From NCBI GenBank assembly GCA_947175455.1, contig CAMWMW010000097.1, forward strand, positions 1-6,651: 6,651 bases of DNA, written 5' to 3'. The DNA comes from an uncultured Porphyromonadaceae bacterium (lineage in GTDB: Bacteria; Bacteroidota; Bacteroidia; Bacteroidales; Muribaculaceae). A program made the translations under genes and the position numbers. The notes under the pieces were generated by a model. The model searched no databases. It had not been told where the DNA came from and saw only the letters and a list, made by a program, of their open reading frames with translations. Shown piece by piece: positions 1 through 6,651 of the stretch. The stretch's first letter is position 1; the number at the start of each line of letters is the position of its first letter.

Positions 1-822
1 GTGCTCTGCTACACTCCCCTCAAGGCGAAGGACATCAAGAAGATGCAGAAAGGGGCGGCGCTCCTGTGCATGATGGACAATATCCTCTTCGATCCCGCCA
101 CCATCAAGGCTCTTCTTGAAAGGAAGATAACCACTGGATGCTTCGACAACATGTATAGCCACAACGACGAGCCCGTCTTCGCCAACATAATCGACGAAAT
201 CGACGGACGCGCCGCGATAATGTATGCCGAAGAAGCTCTTTCATATCTCGGAGGAGGCAAGGGCGTTCTTCTTGCGGGAGTCGCCGGCATCAACCCCTGC
301 GAAGTGCTGATAATCGGCATGGGCAACGACATGGTTTCCGCAGCCAAGGCGGCAGCCGCTACCGGAGCCCGCGTCACACTGATGGACAACGACACCTCCA
401 CGCTGCAGGTGGCGAAAGACCTCATCGGACCGATGGTAGAGGCGATAGCCGTGCATCCGCGTGTGCTCTACAACCGGGTGAAGACCGCCGATGTCATCAT
501 ACTCGGCAACACCACACGCCCCTTTGAGTTTCCCAACAACCTCAAGGCTGCGATGAAAGAAAACGCCTATGTGCTCGACATGAACGAGACACACCCGTCG
601 GTATCCGTGCCCCGCACAGTGGCGATGGCGCTTTCCACCGCACTGGTGAATTTCTTCGACGAGATGGCGATAAAGAACGGATTCTACGGAATGGTAGCGA
701 CCACACCCGGCGTCCAGTTCGGCATTGTGACTTATGAAGGGAAACTTGTCGACAAGCTTATCGGAAGCTATCTGGGCTTGCCGAGCGTAGACATAAACGT
801 CATGCTCTCAGCCGCAAACTGA
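1..822 (+). CDS. Alanine dehydrogenase/PNT-family protein, divergent, 5'-partial
   Basis: This is the C-terminal 273 codons of a protein of the alanine dehydrogenase / pyridine nucleotide transhydrogenase alpha family. The frame is open at base 1, so the GTG there is probably an internal Val. Alanine dehydrogenases are about 370 residues, so roughly 70-100 N-terminal residues are missing. The Rossmann NAD-binding region is visible: GKGVLLAGVAGINP (about 86-99), a GMG turn at 106-108, an Ala-rich helix, and acidic D129 after the second strand. VPRTVAMALSTAL (203-215) and TYEGKLVDK (244-252) match the C-terminal PRT...TYxGKxTNK region of the family. By-eye alignment with Mycobacterium Ald places D26 where catalytic His96 should be and T197 where Asp270 should be. 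About 25 residues, including the HYCVxNMPG segment, are absent. It may therefore not oxidise alanine; NAD(P) binding is plausible. It ends 7 nt before the glycosyltransferase gene. Family call is fairly firm, substrate unknown. Confidence 0.75.
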   Translation: MLCYTPLKAKDIKKMQKGAALLCMMDNILFDPATIKALLERKITTGCFDNMYSHNDEPVFANIIDEIDGRAAIMYAEEALSYLGGGKGVLLAGVAGINPCEVLIIGMGNDMVSAAKAAAATGARVTLMDNDTSTLQVAKDLIGPMVEAIAVHPRVLYNRVKTADVIILGNTTRPFEFPNNLKAAMKENAYVLDMNETHPSVSVPRTVAMALSTALVNFFDEMAIKNGFYGMVATTPGVQFGIVTYEGKLVDKLIGSYLGLPSVDINVMLSAAN

Positions 823-829
823 CCCCTGA

Positions 830-1921
830 ATGAACACGAGGAGAAGTCTCATCCATATAGTCTCCTCCAACAAATGGGGAGGAGTTCAGACATACGCCCT
901 TGACATCTGCCGCCATTATGCGGCGGCAGGGTGGGAAGTGACAGCCCTGACGCGCAACGCGGTCGGGGTTGACGCTCCTTTTGCCGAAGCGGGCATCGGT
1001 CTTCTCCACGCTCCGGTAGGCGGCTTCTTCGATTTCGCCTCCCCCATGACGCTCGCCCGCAGACTCAGGGAATCGCCGCGCGGTGCCACTGTCGTGCATA
1101 CCCACAGATATCGCGACGCATTCACAGCCCTGCTGGCAAAAAAGATAGCCAACAGACCCGATGTCAGAATCGTCACTACACGGCACACCGTCAGGCGGGG
1201 ACGCGACACCCGCGTCTTCCGCAAGATCTATTCTGGCATCGACGCCCACATATTCGTATCGGAGATGTGCTACAACGCATTCCGGCATTCCCTCGGAGAA
1301 GACATGACACTTCCGCCGGAGAGAATCCACATACTGCGCAACAGCATAAACGCCGAGACCGGCAGTCCCCTGCCGGAGCCGGGTCACGGACCGGTAGTGG
1401 CGCTCTATCAGGGAGCGCTGGTAAGAGGGAAAGGGCTGGAGACGCTCATCGACGCCATGTCGCTGCTGAAAGGCACACGACTGCGACTCCGCATCTCCGG
1501 CATGGGGAATCCCGATTACCTCGACATGCTCCGCAGGCGAGCCACACAACGCGACGTGATGGAAAACATAGACTGGAACAGCAAGACAGCCTCCACACAG
1601 GAAGCCTGCGCCGAGGCACATTTCGGCGTAGTCCCCTCCACCGACACCGAGGCATGCAGCCTCGAAAGCCTGCGGTTCATGGCAGCCGCCCGTCCGCAGG
1701 TGGCAACATCAAACGGCGCGCAGAAAGAATATCTCGAGAACGGGCGCAACTCCCTTCTCGTGAATCCGGGAGATTCCGCAGCCCTTGCAGAAGCGATGCG
1801 CACGCTCGCACTCGATCCCACCCTCCGCACCCGTTTGGGCAAAGAGGCATACGATGATTATTCACGCCATCTCTCATGGCGGCATTTCATAGACTCTCTC
1901 AATAAAATATACACGAAATGA
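830..1921 (+). CDS. Glycosyltransferase, GT-B fold, family 4 (group 1)-like
   Basis: This 363-residue cytoplasmic or membrane-associated protein is predicted to transfer a sugar from a nucleotide donor to a growing glycan. The N-terminal acceptor domain carries the glycine-rich [22 protein letters not shown] (17-38, key residues GG and GWEVT), then VVHTHRYRD (88-96), TTRHT (116-120) and FVSE (142-145). The C-terminal donor domain starts with [14 protein letters not shown] (193-206), whose K201 matches the conserved lysine of the GRL..KG motif, followed by RISGMG (221-226). The EX7E region reads [18 protein letters not shown] (269-286): E274 is present, but the position of the second Glu is R282, and the usual AxG before the proline is Ala. 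Length and domain order are normal. The ATG at 830 gives a start typical of the family and follows the upstream stop by 7 nt, with no Shine-Dalgarno site. Its last codons overlap gmd by ATGA. Donor and acceptor cannot be read from sequence; fucose or mannose is a guess from context. Confidence 0.92.
   Translation: MNTRRSLIHIVSSNKWGGVQTYALDICRHYAAAGWEVTALTRNAVGVDAPFAEAGIGLLHAPVGGFFDFASPMTLARRLRESPRGATVVHTHRYRDAFTALLAKKIANRPDVRIVTTRHTVRRGRDTRVFRKIYSGIDAHIFVSEMCYNAFRHSLGEDMTLPPERIHILRNSINAETGSPLPEPGHGPVVALYQGALVRGKGLETLIDAMSLLKGTRLRLRISGMGNPDYLDMLRRRATQRDVMENIDWNSKTASTQEACAEAHFGVVPSTDTEACSLESLRFMAAARPQVATSNGAQKEYLENGRNSLLVNPGDSAALAEAMRTLALDPTLRTRLGKEAYDDYSRHLSWRHFIDSLNKIYTK
1900..1917 (+). promoter_or_regulatory. 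A/T-rich translation initiation region of gmd
   Basis: The last codons of the glycosyltransferase gene switch from GC-rich sequence to an A/T-rich run (aataaaatatacacgaa) directly before the gmd ATG. There is no AGGAGG-like site. Bacteroidetes commonly rely on A-rich leaders rather than Shine-Dalgarno pairing, so this is a likely ribosome-loading region placed inside the upstream gene. It does not match the Bacteroidetes TAnnTTTG promoter element, so a promoter is not proposed. Confidence 0.45.
1918..1921 (+). other. ATGA stop-start overlap, GT4/gmd junction
   Basis: The gmd start ATG (1918-1920) shares three bases with the TGA stop (1919-1921) of the glycosyltransferase gene. Such 4-nt overlaps usually mark translational coupling by ribosome re-initiation. 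Both reading frames encode well-conserved proteins up to the junction, so the overlap is not a start-calling artefact. Confidence 0.9.
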
Positions 1922-3006
1922 AAAAAGCACTTATCACCGGTGTTACCGGGCAAGACGGCTCCTATCTGTCGGAGTTCCTTATATCCAAGGGTTATGACGT
2001 TCACGGCACAATACGCCGCAGTTCAACGGATTTCCGCGAGCGCATAGCCCATCTCGAGGGCAATCCCCGTTTCCATCTCCATTACGCCGACATGGCAGAT
2101 TCGATGAGCCTCATGAAAGTGATAATGGACGTGCAGCCCGACGAGATCTACAACCTCGCGGCGCAGAGCCACGTGCAGGTATCGTTCGATGTGCCCGAAT
2201 ACACAGCCAACACCGACGCCACCGGGGTTCTGCGCGTGCTTGAGGCAGTGCGCCAGACCGGTCTCGCCGACAAATGCCGCATCTATCAGGCATCGACTTC
2301 CGAACTTTACGGCAAGGTGGAGGAAGTTCCGCAGAACGAGAAAACGCCTTTCCATCCCTACAGCCCCTACGCCGTGGCAAAGCTCTACGGTTTCTGGATC
2401 GTGAAGGAATACCGCGAGGCATACGACATGTACTGCTGCTCCGGAATCCTCTTCAACCATGAATCGGAACGACGCGGTGAAACCTTTGTGACACGCAAGA
2501 TCACCCTCGCGGCGGCAAGAATCGCACAGGGGAAGCAGGACAGACTCTATCTCGGCAACCTCTCGTCGCTGCGCGACTGGGGTTACGCGCCCGACTATGT
2601 GGAATGCATGTGGCTCATGCTCCAGCAGGAGAAACCGGAAGACTTCGTGATAGCCACCGGTCGTCAGCACTCCGTAAGGGAATTCGCCACACTCGCCTTC
2701 GCACGCGTAGGCATCACGCTCCGCTGGGAAGGCGAAGGAGCTGACGAGAAAGGCATCGACACCGCGACAGGGCGTGTGCTTGTGGAAGTATCGCCCGATT
2801 TCTATCGCCCCACCGATGTGGTGAACCTCTGGGGAGACCCTTCCAAGGCAAGAGCCACACTCGGATGGAACCCGACCAAGACATCGTTTGAAGAACTTGT
2901 GAACCGCATGGTGGATTCCGACATGAAGAAAGTGGCGATGGAACGCGCCTCGGAACACGTGCGCACCAATCTTGAAGAATATCTTGAGAAAGGAATCGTA
3001 AAATAA
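1918..3006 (+). CDS. gmd: GDP-mannose 4,6-dehydratase
   Basis: Gmd converts GDP-D-mannose to GDP-4-keto-6-deoxy-D-mannose using a tightly bound NADP(H). It is an extended short-chain dehydrogenase and the first committed step to GDP-L-fucose. The 362-residue length is normal. The cofactor loop is GVTGQDGSY (8-16), followed by the RRSS motif (33-36) that contacts the NADP phosphate. The catalytic set is visible: STSELYG (126-132) with T127 and E129, and YAVAK with Y151 and K155. Family signatures follow: [10 protein letters not shown] (179-188), [11 protein letters not shown] (key residues RDWG and DYVE), FYRPTDV (295-301) and [12 protein letters not shown] (306-317). The usual HESP is HESE here, with E184 replacing proline. 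The ATG at 1918 overlaps the upstream stop as ATGA, and the stop overlaps the fcl start as TAATG. This ATG puts the GxxGxxG loop at the expected distance from the N terminus. Function is near certain. The product could also feed GDP-rhamnose or related sugars, but fcl next door points to fucose. Confidence 0.98.
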   Translation: MKKALITGVTGQDGSYLSEFLISKGYDVHGTIRRSSTDFRERIAHLEGNPRFHLHYADMADSMSLMKVIMDVQPDEIYNLAAQSHVQVSFDVPEYTANTDATGVLRVLEAVRQTGLADKCRIYQASTSELYGKVEEVPQNEKTPFHPYSPYAVAKLYGFWIVKEYREAYDMYCCSGILFNHESERRGETFVTRKITLAAARIAQGKQDRLYLGNLSSLRDWGYAPDYVECMWLMLQQEKPEDFVIATGRQHSVREFATLAFARVGITLRWEGEGADEKGIDTATGRVLVEVSPDFYRPTDVVNLWGDPSKARATLGWNPTKTSFEELVNRMVDSDMKKVAMERASEHVRTNLEEYLEKGIVK

Positions 3007-3008
3007 TG
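3004..3008 (+). other. TAATG stop-start overlap, gmd/fcl junction
   Basis: The TAA stop of gmd (3004-3006) shares one base with the ATG of fcl (3006-3008). The bases before it (gaaaggaatcgtaaa) are A-rich, with a weak purine run about 10 nt upstream of the ATG. This arrangement favours coupled synthesis of two enzymes that act in sequence on the same intermediate. Confidence 0.9.
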
Positions 3009-3947
3009 GAAAAAGAATCGAAGATATACGTAGCGGGACACCGCGGCATGGTAGGCTCGGCGATCATCCGCGAGCTCAGACGCCAGGGATACGACAACAT
3101 CATCACCCGCACACACTCCGAGCTCGACCTGACCGACCAGCATGCCGTCAACCGGTTCTTTGCCGCCGAAAAACCGGAATATGTGTTTCTCGCCGCCGCC
3201 AAGGTCGGAGGCATAGAAGCCAACGACAAGGCGCCGGCGGATTTCATGTACCTCAACATGATGCTTGAGATGAACGTGATTCACGCCGCATGGCGCAACG
3301 GATGCCGCAAGCTGCAGTTTCTCGGCTCATCATGCATCTATCCGCGTCTCGCGCCGCAGCCCATGCCCGAATCGTGTCTTCTCACCTCCTCACTCGAGAA
3401 GACAAACGAGGCATACGCGCTCGCCAAAATCTCCGGACTGAAATATTGCGAATATCTCAACCGGCAATACGGCACCGACTTCATCTCCGTGATGCCTACC
3501 AACCTCTACGGACCCAACGACAACTACCATCCCACACACTCCCATGTGCTCCCGGCGCTTATCCGCCGCTTCCACGAAGCGAAAGAGAGCGGTGCGGAGA
3601 GTGTGACCTGCTGGGGCGACGGCTCCCCCCTGCGTGAATTCCTCTATGTCGATGACCTCGCCAATCTCTGCGTTTTCCTGATGAACAACTACTCAGGCAA
3701 CGAGACCGTCAACGCCGGCACAGGGAAAGAGCTGTCTATCAGGGAGCTTACACAGACCGTAGCGGAAGTCGTGGGTTATAAGGGAAGAATAGAATGGGAC
3801 ACTACCCGTCCCAACGGCACTCCCCGCAAACTTCTCGATGTGTCGAAAGCCACGAGACTCGGCTGGAGATACAGCACGGAACTCCGCGAAGGAATCGCGC
3901 TGGCATACGAAGATTTTCTCAACAATCCGATGAGAGCCGAAAGATAA
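3006..3947 (+). CDS. fcl: GDP-L-fucose synthase (epimerase/reductase)
   Basis: Fcl (WcaG) carries out 3,5-epimerisation and NADPH-dependent 4-reduction of the Gmd product, giving GDP-L-fucose in the cytoplasm. The 313-residue protein has the normal length. It shows the NADP loop GHRGMVGSA (11-19), the family motif [11 protein letters not shown] (63-73), and LGSSCIYP (106-113) with catalytic S108 and C110. The YxxxK pair is Y137 and K141, and H180 in [14 protein letters not shown] matches the catalytic His179 of the E. coli enzyme. [12 protein letters not shown] (165-176) and [17 protein letters not shown] (key residues GSP.REF..VDD) complete the signature. No key residue is missing. The start is the ATG of the TAATG overlap with the gmd stop, which implies translational coupling and matched amounts of the two enzymes. 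The next gene begins 10 nt after the stop. Confidence is very high. Confidence 0.97.
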   Translation: MEKESKIYVAGHRGMVGSAIIRELRRQGYDNIITRTHSELDLTDQHAVNRFFAAEKPEYVFLAAAKVGGIEANDKAPADFMYLNMMLEMNVIHAAWRNGCRKLQFLGSSCIYPRLAPQPMPESCLLTSSLEKTNEAYALAKISGLKYCEYLNRQYGTDFISVMPTNLYGPNDNYHPTHSHVLPALIRRFHEAKESGAESVTCWGDGSPLREFLYVDDLANLCVFLMNNYSGNETVNAGTGKELSIRELTQTVAEVVGYKGRIEWDTTRPNGTPRKLLDVSKATRLGWRYSTELREGIALAYEDFLNNPMRAER

Positions 3948-3957
3948 GAGACAAAGG
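3948..3957 (+). promoter_or_regulatory. Short purine-rich spacer before the DUF2723 gene
   Basis: The only bases between the fcl stop and the DUF2723 start are gagacaaagg. They are purine-rich, as is common for Bacteroidetes starts, but the AAAGG abuts the ATG and is too close for ordinary Shine-Dalgarno spacing. There is no room for a promoter or terminator, so co-transcription with fcl is expected. Confidence 0.4.
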
Positions 3958-6651
3958 ATGAATGCGGATTTCCTGAAAAAGAACGCAGAAAATATCGTGT
4001 CATGGGGGGTGTTTTTCATCCTCCTTGCCACATACTGGCTGACCGTGGCGCCGACAGTGTCATACTGGGACTGTCCGGAATACGTTGCCGCCGCATGGAA
4101 ACTGGAAGTGGGTCATCCTCCCGGCAATCCGACATGGATGCTCGTCGAGCGGGTCTTCACCATGCTCTCCCCCTCCGGGAAAGAAGCCGCGCTACTGGTG
4201 AATCTCTCAAGCGGACTGTTCACCGCCTTCGCCGGTTTCTTTCTTGCCAAAACCATATATGCCGCCGCCGGATGGGTAGCCGGTGCTCTCCGTCCCCGCC
4301 GGTGGCAGGAGCTTCAACGCGCCGTGGCGTCGCTTGTCGGCGCACTCGCCTTCGGATGGTGCGACTCGACATGGTATTCCGCCGTAGAGGCAGAAGTATA
4401 CGCCATGTCGATATTCATGACATCGCTGTGCGTATGGCTGATGGTGAAATGGGCATTCTGCCGCACGCAGCCCCTCGCCACGCGTTATCTGATACTTCTC
4501 GCCTACATTTTCGGGCTTTCACTCGGAGTGCATCAGCTCAACCTGCTCTGCATCCCCGCTCTCGCCATAATCTGGGGGATAAAGCGCGGCGTGCGCAAAT
4601 GGTGGAAGGTCGGTTTCATGTTTCTGCTCTCCCTCCTTGCAGTGGGATGCATACTCACCGGCATAATGCCGTCCACCATCGCATTGGCGGCGGAAACCGA
4701 GTTGATATGCGTCAACACACTCGGACTCCCTTTCCTGAGCGGTGTGGCGATATATGTGGTTCTGCTCGGATGCAGCCTGCTGACCGCGCTTGCCGTGACA
4801 TCGCGCTCCACGAACCGGGGAGTGCTCGCCGCATCCGTATTTCCCGCCATTTTCCTCTCCGGAGTCTTCATCTTCTCCGGCAATATAGCGGCGGGAGCCG
4901 CCCTGAGCGCTGTCGCCTCACTGCTTTTGGTGCGCGGACACGACTTCACCCCCCGCAGGCTCAACATATGCATGTGGCTTCTTGCCATGCTCCTTACCGG
5001 CTACTCCTCCTACGCGCTGATACCGATAAGAGGCGACATACCCTCTCCTGCCAACTCCACTCAGCCCGGCGACCCCTTCTCATTCGCCTCTTACCAGGCA
5101 CGCGAGCAATACGGCGGCGCACCGCTTCTTTACGGCAACACCCCTTACAGCAAAAACATCCTCCACGAGGAATTCGCGCCTGACGGCACACCCGTATATT
5201 CACGCACTGTCCTGAAACGCAGACACCCCGTCGTGACGCAGAAAGAGGAAGGGGCGATCATCAGCGACCCATACAGAATGCTCACTTCCGAAGACACGAT
5301 CTTCAACGAACGTGCCCTCCGCAAGAAAGGTGACGCCTACATCGTGAGAAGCTACGCCGTGGAACCGGTGCTCACTCCCGAACTCAACATGTGGTTCCCG
5401 CGCATCACGAGCCGCGCCCCCTCCGACCTCCCCTGCTTCGCGGACTGGACCGGGATGGAAAAAAGCAACATGACGGAAGTCCCGGTAAGCGAGACACTGG
5501 ATTCAGCCGGAAACTACACCACCCGGCTTGACGCCGCCGGAAAGCGCACCGAAGCGAGGTCTTACAGACCGACCTACGCGCAATCCCTGAAAATGCTGCT
5601 CACCTACCAGACCGGATACATGTATTTCCGCTATCTCCTATGGAATTTTCTTGGACGCCAGAACGACGCGCACTCCACCGGAGAAGTGGAACACGGCAAT
5701 TTCATAACCGGAATCCTGCCCGTCGACAACGCGATGCTCGGAGCCGAAGACGCGCTTCCCGCCTCGCTGGGCAAAGACAACAAAGGCAGAAACAGTTATT
5801 TCCTTCTTCCGTTCCTGCTGGGAATCGGGGGCATATGCACCCTGCTCGCGGCAGGCAAAAGGGGACACAAGACATGTCTCGCCACCGCCATGCTCTTCAT
5901 CATGACCGGACTGGCGATTGTGGTCTATCTCAACCAGTCTCCCGGAGAGCCGCGTGAAAGAGACTACTCCTTCCTCGGTTCATATCTCGCGTTCGCCATA
6001 TGGATCGGTTTCGGAGCATTCGGAGCGATGAGGCTCGCCGGGAAATACGCGCCCGCGGCGGCTCTTGTCCCGCTCTTTGCCGTAGTGTGGATGTTCATCG
6101 AGAATTATGACGACCACGACCGTTCCGGGCGTCTTGCCGCGTCGAGAATAACAGCGAACATACTCAACTCTCTGGACAAGGACGCGATACTCTTCGTCGA
6201 TGGCGACAACGCCACATTCCCCCTCTGGTATGCCCAGGAGGTAGAGGGGATACGCAAGGATGTAAGAGTCATAAACCTCGCATACCTGTCGATGCCTCAG
6301 TATGCCGCCGCGATAATGAACAACTGGGACGGGGCAAAAGGTGTCGCCACGACTCTTCGCCGCGAGGAGATAATCTACGGAGCCCTGCAGTTCCCCCGGA
6401 TAGCCGCAGACGCGTCAGACACGGTTGTCAGCGCGACAGAGATGCTTGACTCTCTCGGCTGCTCCACGCGCAAGGAATGCCACCACCGGAAAGTGTGGCT
6501 TAGAACAGGGAAAGGTGACTCCATAGTGTATAATGTCGGGAATCTAAGCAAGACACCCGGCGGGAGATCACTGGATTTCCGGAAGCTGATAATGTTCGAC
6601 ATCATAGCCACAAATGCCTCCTCTCCCCGACCCCGCCCGGTCTACTGGCAC
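3958..6651 (+). CDS. DUF2723 polytopic membrane protein, GT-C-like, 3'-partial
   Basis: This frame has 898 codons and no stop, running off the window. Family members are usually about 1000 residues or more, so a C-terminal part is missing. Hydrophobic segments lie near 14-32, 79-99, 122-138, 149-166, 178-208, 216-238, 256-279, 289-306, 308-325 and 335-355; later ones are near 613-632, 640-657, 671-691 and 697-714. The first loop after segment 1 carries SYWDCPEY (35-42) and VGHPPGNP (51-58). D38/E41 sit where GT-C enzymes keep acidic catalytic residues. Other Bacteroidetes DUF2723 hallmarks are AVEAEVY (142-148), GLSLGVHQLNLL (186-197), REQYG, YMYFRYLLWNFLGRQND (554-570), NQSPGEPRERDY (659-670), NYDDHDRSGR (716-725) and GDNATFPLWYAQE (749-761). 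The family is related to TMEM260, a eukaryotic protein O-mannosyltransferase, so transfer of a lipid-linked sugar to an extracytoplasmic acceptor is plausible but unproven. The ATG at 3958 gives the expected short cytoplasmic N terminus before segment 1. Confidence 0.93.
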   Translation, partial: MNADFLKKNAENIVSWGVFFILLATYWLTVAPTVSYWDCPEYVAAAWKLEVGHPPGNPTWMLVERVFTMLSPSGKEAALLVNLSSGLFTAFAGFFLAKTIYAAAGWVAGALRPRRWQELQRAVASLVGALAFGWCDSTWYSAVEAEVYAMSIFMTSLCVWLMVKWAFCRTQPLATRYLILLAYIFGLSLGVHQLNLLCIPALAIIWGIKRGVRKWWKVGFMFLLSLLAVGCILTGIMPSTIALAAETELICVNTLGLPFLSGVAIYVVLLGCSLLTALAVTSRSTNRGVLAASVFPAIFLSGVFIFSGNIAAGAALSAVASLLLVRGHDFTPRRLNICMWLLAMLLTGYSSYALIPIRGDIPSPANSTQPGDPFSFASYQAREQYGGAPLLYGNTPYSKNILHEEFAPDGTPVYSRTVLKRRHPVVTQKEEGAIISDPYRMLTSEDTIFNERALRKKGDAYIVRSYAVEPVLTPELNMWFPRITSRAPSDLPCFADWTGMEKSNMTEVPVSETLDSAGNYTTRLDAAGKRTEARSYRPTYAQSLKMLLTYQTGYMYFRYLLWNFLGRQNDAHSTGEVEHGNFITGILPVDNAMLGAEDALPASLGKDNKGRNSYFLLPFLLGIGGICTLLAAGKRGHKTCLATAMLFIMTGLAIVVYLNQSPGEPRERDYSFLGSYLAFAIWIGFGAFGAMRLAGKYAPAAALVPLFAVVWMFIENYDDHDRSGRLAASRITANILNSLDKDAILFVDGDNATFPLWYAQEVEGIRKDVRVINLAYLSMPQYAAAIMNNWDGAKGVATTLRREEIIYGALQFPRIAADASDTVVSATEMLDSLGCSTRKECHHRKVWLRTGKGDSIVYNVGNLSKTPGGRSLDFRKLIMFDIIATNASSPRPRPVYWH

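Larger units (their letters stand above)
830..6651 (+). other. Probable GDP-L-fucose / glycosylation operon
   Basis: Four genes on the same strand (GT4, gmd, fcl, DUF2723) follow with spacings of -4, -1 and +10 nt, and there is no hairpin or promoter-like gap between them. They combine GDP-L-fucose synthesis with a cytoplasmic-type glycosyltransferase and a GT-C-like membrane protein. The dehydrogenase-like gene at 1-822 may belong to the same transcript, since only 7 nt separate it from the GT4 gene. Its promoter would lie upstream of the window and the operon may continue downstream. The grouping is read from spacing; the shared function is inferred. Confidence 0.75.

Noticed and set aside
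1..3. GTG at base 1 as a true start codon
   Set aside because: The family needs about 70-100 further N-terminal residues, and the frame is open at the window edge, so the codon is most likely an internal valine.
823..829. Promoter or terminator between the dehydrogenase-like gene and the GT4 gene
   Set aside because: Seven bases are too few for either, and I see no stable hairpin or TAnnTTTG element around the junction.
800..1621. A 273-codon minus-strand frame opposite the glycosyltransferase
   Set aside because: It overlaps the conserved GT4 coding frame, has no start context or motif, and reads like low-constraint antisense translation rich in Cys, Gly and Arg.
2023..2958. A 311-codon minus-strand frame opposite gmd
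   Set aside because: It is fully antisense to a gene with every Gmd signature. Its product has no recognisable domain and is His/Val/Cys-rich, as expected for the mirror of GC-rich coding sequence.
4002..5183. A 393-codon plus-strand frame inside the DUF2723 gene
   Set aside because: Its translation is rich in Arg, His and Ser with no family motif, and it is shifted against the DUF2723 frame, which shows membrane segments and conserved motifs throughout the same bases.
5638..5957. Small frames on both strands near 5640-5960 as possible small proteins
   Set aside because: Both lie across the strongly conserved DUF2723 motifs GRQND and NQSPGEPRERDY and show no independent start signal or motif.

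Overview
The window is one dense run of five plus-strand genes with no RNA genes, mobile elements, CRISPR arrays or long intergenic gaps. The gene content and protein motifs point to the order Bacteroidales: a Bacteroidetes-type DUF2723 membrane protein, a Gmd/Fcl pair, and A-rich starts without Shine-Dalgarno sites. GC looks to be in the mid-50s percent by eye. With frequent ATA and AGA codons, this would suit a gut lineage such as Muribaculaceae, but the family assignment is inference only.

Layout: (1) 1-822 is the 3' part of a divergent member of the alanine dehydrogenase / transhydrogenase-alpha family, whose 5' end lies outside the window. (2) 830-1921 is a GT-B fold, family-4-like glycosyltransferase. 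(3) 1918-3006 is GDP-mannose 4,6-dehydratase (gmd). (4) 3006-3947 is GDP-L-fucose synthase (fcl/wcaG). (5) 3958-6651 is an 898-codon open frame running off the 3' edge. It encodes a polytopic DUF2723 protein, a GT-C-like family related to protein O-mannosyltransferases. A spurious 393-codon frame overlaps it at 4002-5183.

Genes 2-5 are joined by a 4-nt ATGA overlap, a 1-nt TAATG overlap and a 10-nt gap; gene 2 starts 7 nt after gene 1 ends. This looks like a single operon. Gmd and Fcl together convert GDP-D-mannose to GDP-L-fucose in the cytoplasm. The GT4 enzyme could use that or another nucleotide sugar to build a glycan, and the DUF2723 protein could act at the membrane in transferring sugar to an extracytoplasmic acceptor. 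The gene order therefore suggests surface fucosylation or protein O-glycosylation, processes known in Bacteroides. The link between the last gene and fucose is inferred from position only.

Nothing here is clearly a new type of system. The points most worth a second look are: the alanine-dehydrogenase-like protein, which by eye lacks both catalytic residues and a substrate-binding segment; the glycosyltransferase, whose EX7E motif has lost its second glutamate; and the coupling of GDP-fucose synthesis to a DUF2723 protein of unknown substrate.
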